NCBI GenBank assembly: GCA_016926135.1
Contig: JAFGPH010000394.1
Span: 1 to 5,338, forward strand
Length of the DNA: 5,338 nucleotides
Direction of reading: 5' to 3'
Source: Deltaproteobacteria bacterium
GTDB taxonomy: Bacteria; Desulfobacterota; DSM-4660; Desulfatiglandales; HGW-15
Shown: positions 4,524 to 5,338 of the stretch, piece after piece
Layout of the letters: each line of letters starts with the position of its first letter
Position numbering within the stretch: the stretch's first letter is position 1
Notes under the pieces: model-generated
Database searches by the model: none
What the model was told of the DNA's origin: nothing
What the model saw: only the letters and a program-made list of their open reading frames with translations
Made by a program: the position numbers and the translations under genes

Positions 4524-5165
4524 CTATCCCATCTTTTTCGCGTCGGCCAGAAACTTTTCCAGCCCGATGTCGGTCAAAGGATGCGCGACCAGGCGCTCCA
4601 TCACGGCAAACGGGACGGTCACGATATCCGCCCCCATGAGCGCGGCGTCCAGCACGTGAATGGGATTCCGAACACTCGCAACGATAATTTCCGTATCATA
4701 CCCGTAATTTGTGTAAATAGCAACGATCTGCTCCACCAGCTCCATGCCCTTCTGGCTGATGTCGTCGAGCCTCCCCACAAACGGGCTCACGTAGGCGGCC
4801 CCGACCTTGGCTGCCAGCAGGGCCTGCACGGGTGAAAAACAAAGGGTCACATTGGTTTTGATCCCCTCCTCGCTCAAAACCTTGACCGCCCTCAGACCCT
4901 CGGCGATCAGCGGGACCTTCACCACGATGTTCGGAGCGATCTTGGCCAGATCCCGGGCCTCGGAGACGATCCCCTTCCGGTCGGTGCTGACCACCTCCGC
5001 GCTCACAGGGCCGTCCACGATGCCGCAGATCTCGGCGATCAGATCCCTGGAATTTCGTTTCTCCTTGGAGACCAGGGAGGGGTTTGTCGTCACCCCGTCC
5101 AGTACGCCCATTTCCCTGGCCTTCCTGATCTCCTCGATGTTGGCGGTATCGATAAAAAACTTCAT
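4524..5165 (-). CDS. fsa: Transaldolase (TalC / fructose-6-phosphate aldolase family)
   Basis: A 213-residue cytoplasmic class I aldolase, full length for the small TalC/FSA subfamily, which uses a (beta/alpha)8 barrel and a Schiff-base lysine. Visible landmarks are D6 in FFIDTAN, GVTTNPS at 24-30, the catalytic K83 in [39 protein letters not shown] at 104-135, and ASVRNPIHV at 163-171. Two positions that separate the activities are of transaldolase type: E57 where E. coli FsaA has Gln59, and F129 where FsaA has Tyr131. The inferred reaction is therefore transfer of dihydroxyacetone between sugar phosphates in the non-oxidative pentose phosphate pathway, although databases often name such proteins fructose-6-phosphate aldolase. 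The start is supported by GGAGG at 5175-5179, nine bases before the ATG. It appears monocistronic. Confidence 0.93.
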   Translation of the reverse strand: MKFFIDTANIEEIRKAREMGVLDGVTTNPSLVSKEKRNSRDLIAEICGIVDGPVSAEVVSTDRKGIVSEARDLAKIAPNIVVKVPLIAEGLRAVKVLSEEGIKTNVTLCFSPVQALLAAKVGAAYVSPFVGRLDDISQKGMELVEQIVAIYTNYGYDTEIIVASVRNPIHVLDAALMGADIVTVPFAVMERLVAHPLTDIGLEKFLADAKKMG

Positions 5166-5173
5166 AGGTTTCT

Positions 5174-5180
5174 CCCTCCC
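5174..5180 (-). promoter_or_regulatory. Ribosome binding site of the aldolase gene
   Basis: GGGAGGG on the minus strand contains a complete GGAGG core nine bases before the ATG at 5165. It is the strongest Shine-Dalgarno sequence in the window. Confidence 0.75.
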
Positions 5181-5212
5181 GGAAAGAAAATTTAGACAGG
5201 ATCAGGCGTGAA

Positions 5213-5235
5213 GCTGAAAGCTCAAAGCTGAAAGC
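5213..5235. repeat. Heptanucleotide repeat GCTGAAA
   Basis: Three 7-bp units, GCTGAAA, GCTCAAA and GCTGAAA, followed by GC, in the upstream region of the aldolase gene. Confidence 0.65.
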
Positions 5236-5250
5236 AAAACGCTGCGCGGC

Positions 5251-5270
5251 ATTAGGCGTTAGGCGTTAGG
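5251..5270. repeat. Heptanucleotide repeat GTTAGGC
   Basis: ATTAGGC, GTTAGGC and GTTAGG in tandem, 15 bp beyond the GCTGAAA array and with the same 7-bp period but an unrelated unit. Confidence 0.65.
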
Positions 5271-5280
5271 ATCGCTTCCA

Positions 5281-5308
5281 TCCTCCGTAGCAGTGCTACT
5301 GCGGAGGA
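5281..5308. repeat. Hairpin near the window edge
   Basis: TCCTCCG (5281-5287) pairs with CGGAGGA (5302-5308), enclosing a smaller TAG/CTA pairing and a short bulge. No U-tract follows on either strand. It may be the edge of another repeat or a remnant of a terminator belonging to a gene outside the window. Confidence 0.5.
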
Positions 5309-5338
5309 CGGGTCGCTTGAGGCAAAAGAACTGATTGC

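Noticed and set aside
4175..4639. Plus-strand frame across unit 3 and the aldolase 3' end
   Set aside because: It is made of repeat sequence and the antisense of the aldolase gene.

Overview
This is a GC-rich chromosomal window of housekeeping genes in two opposed blocks, separated by repeat-rich spacers. The gene order pgsA, tRNA-Gly, tRNA-Cys is the one known from E. coli (pgsA-glyW-cysT-leuZ), here without the leucine tRNA. That order, together with a DUF4124-plus-transglycosylase protein, a TalC-type transaldolase and CACAGAG-type palindromic spacer elements, suggests a proteobacterium in the broad sense. My best guess is Desulfobacterota (former Deltaproteobacteria); this is inference, with no marker sequence to prove it.

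Layout. Positions 6-1659 (+ strand) hold a small FHA-domain protein followed by a 12-helix major facilitator resembling the fosmidomycin-resistance group. Positions 1654-2253 hold two tandem copies of a roughly 270-300 bp quasi-palindromic element. Positions 2320-3966 (- strand) hold, in transcription order, a secreted lytic transglycosylase, pgsA, a near-consensus sigma70 promoter, tRNA-Gly, a 119 bp inverted-repeat element, tRNA-Cys and a strong intrinsic terminator. Positions 4014-4523 hold a third copy of the quasi-palindromic element plus further inverted repeats. Positions 4524-5165 (- strand) hold a transaldolase/FSA-family aldolase. The last 170 bp contain two heptanucleotide repeat arrays and a hairpin.

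How the genes work together. The transglycosylase and pgsA are 15 bp apart and look like one envelope-related transcription unit (peptidoglycan remodelling and phosphatidylglycerol synthesis). The tRNAs have their own promoter just after the pgsA stop and share one terminator. The aldolase stands alone, and the FHA/MFS pair has no evident link to the rest.

The least explained component is the repeat family. Each of three units carries inverted CACAGAG-containing ends and two perfect hairpins, A and B. All six hairpins share the same closing base pairs and 6-nt loop (CGG-TATCTC-CCG, read on opposite strands in A and B). The outer stem arms differ between A and B, and also between B copies, with complementarity preserved. 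This resembles a non-autonomous mobile or BIME-like element whose hairpin loop is the recognised part. No transposase is encoded in the window.
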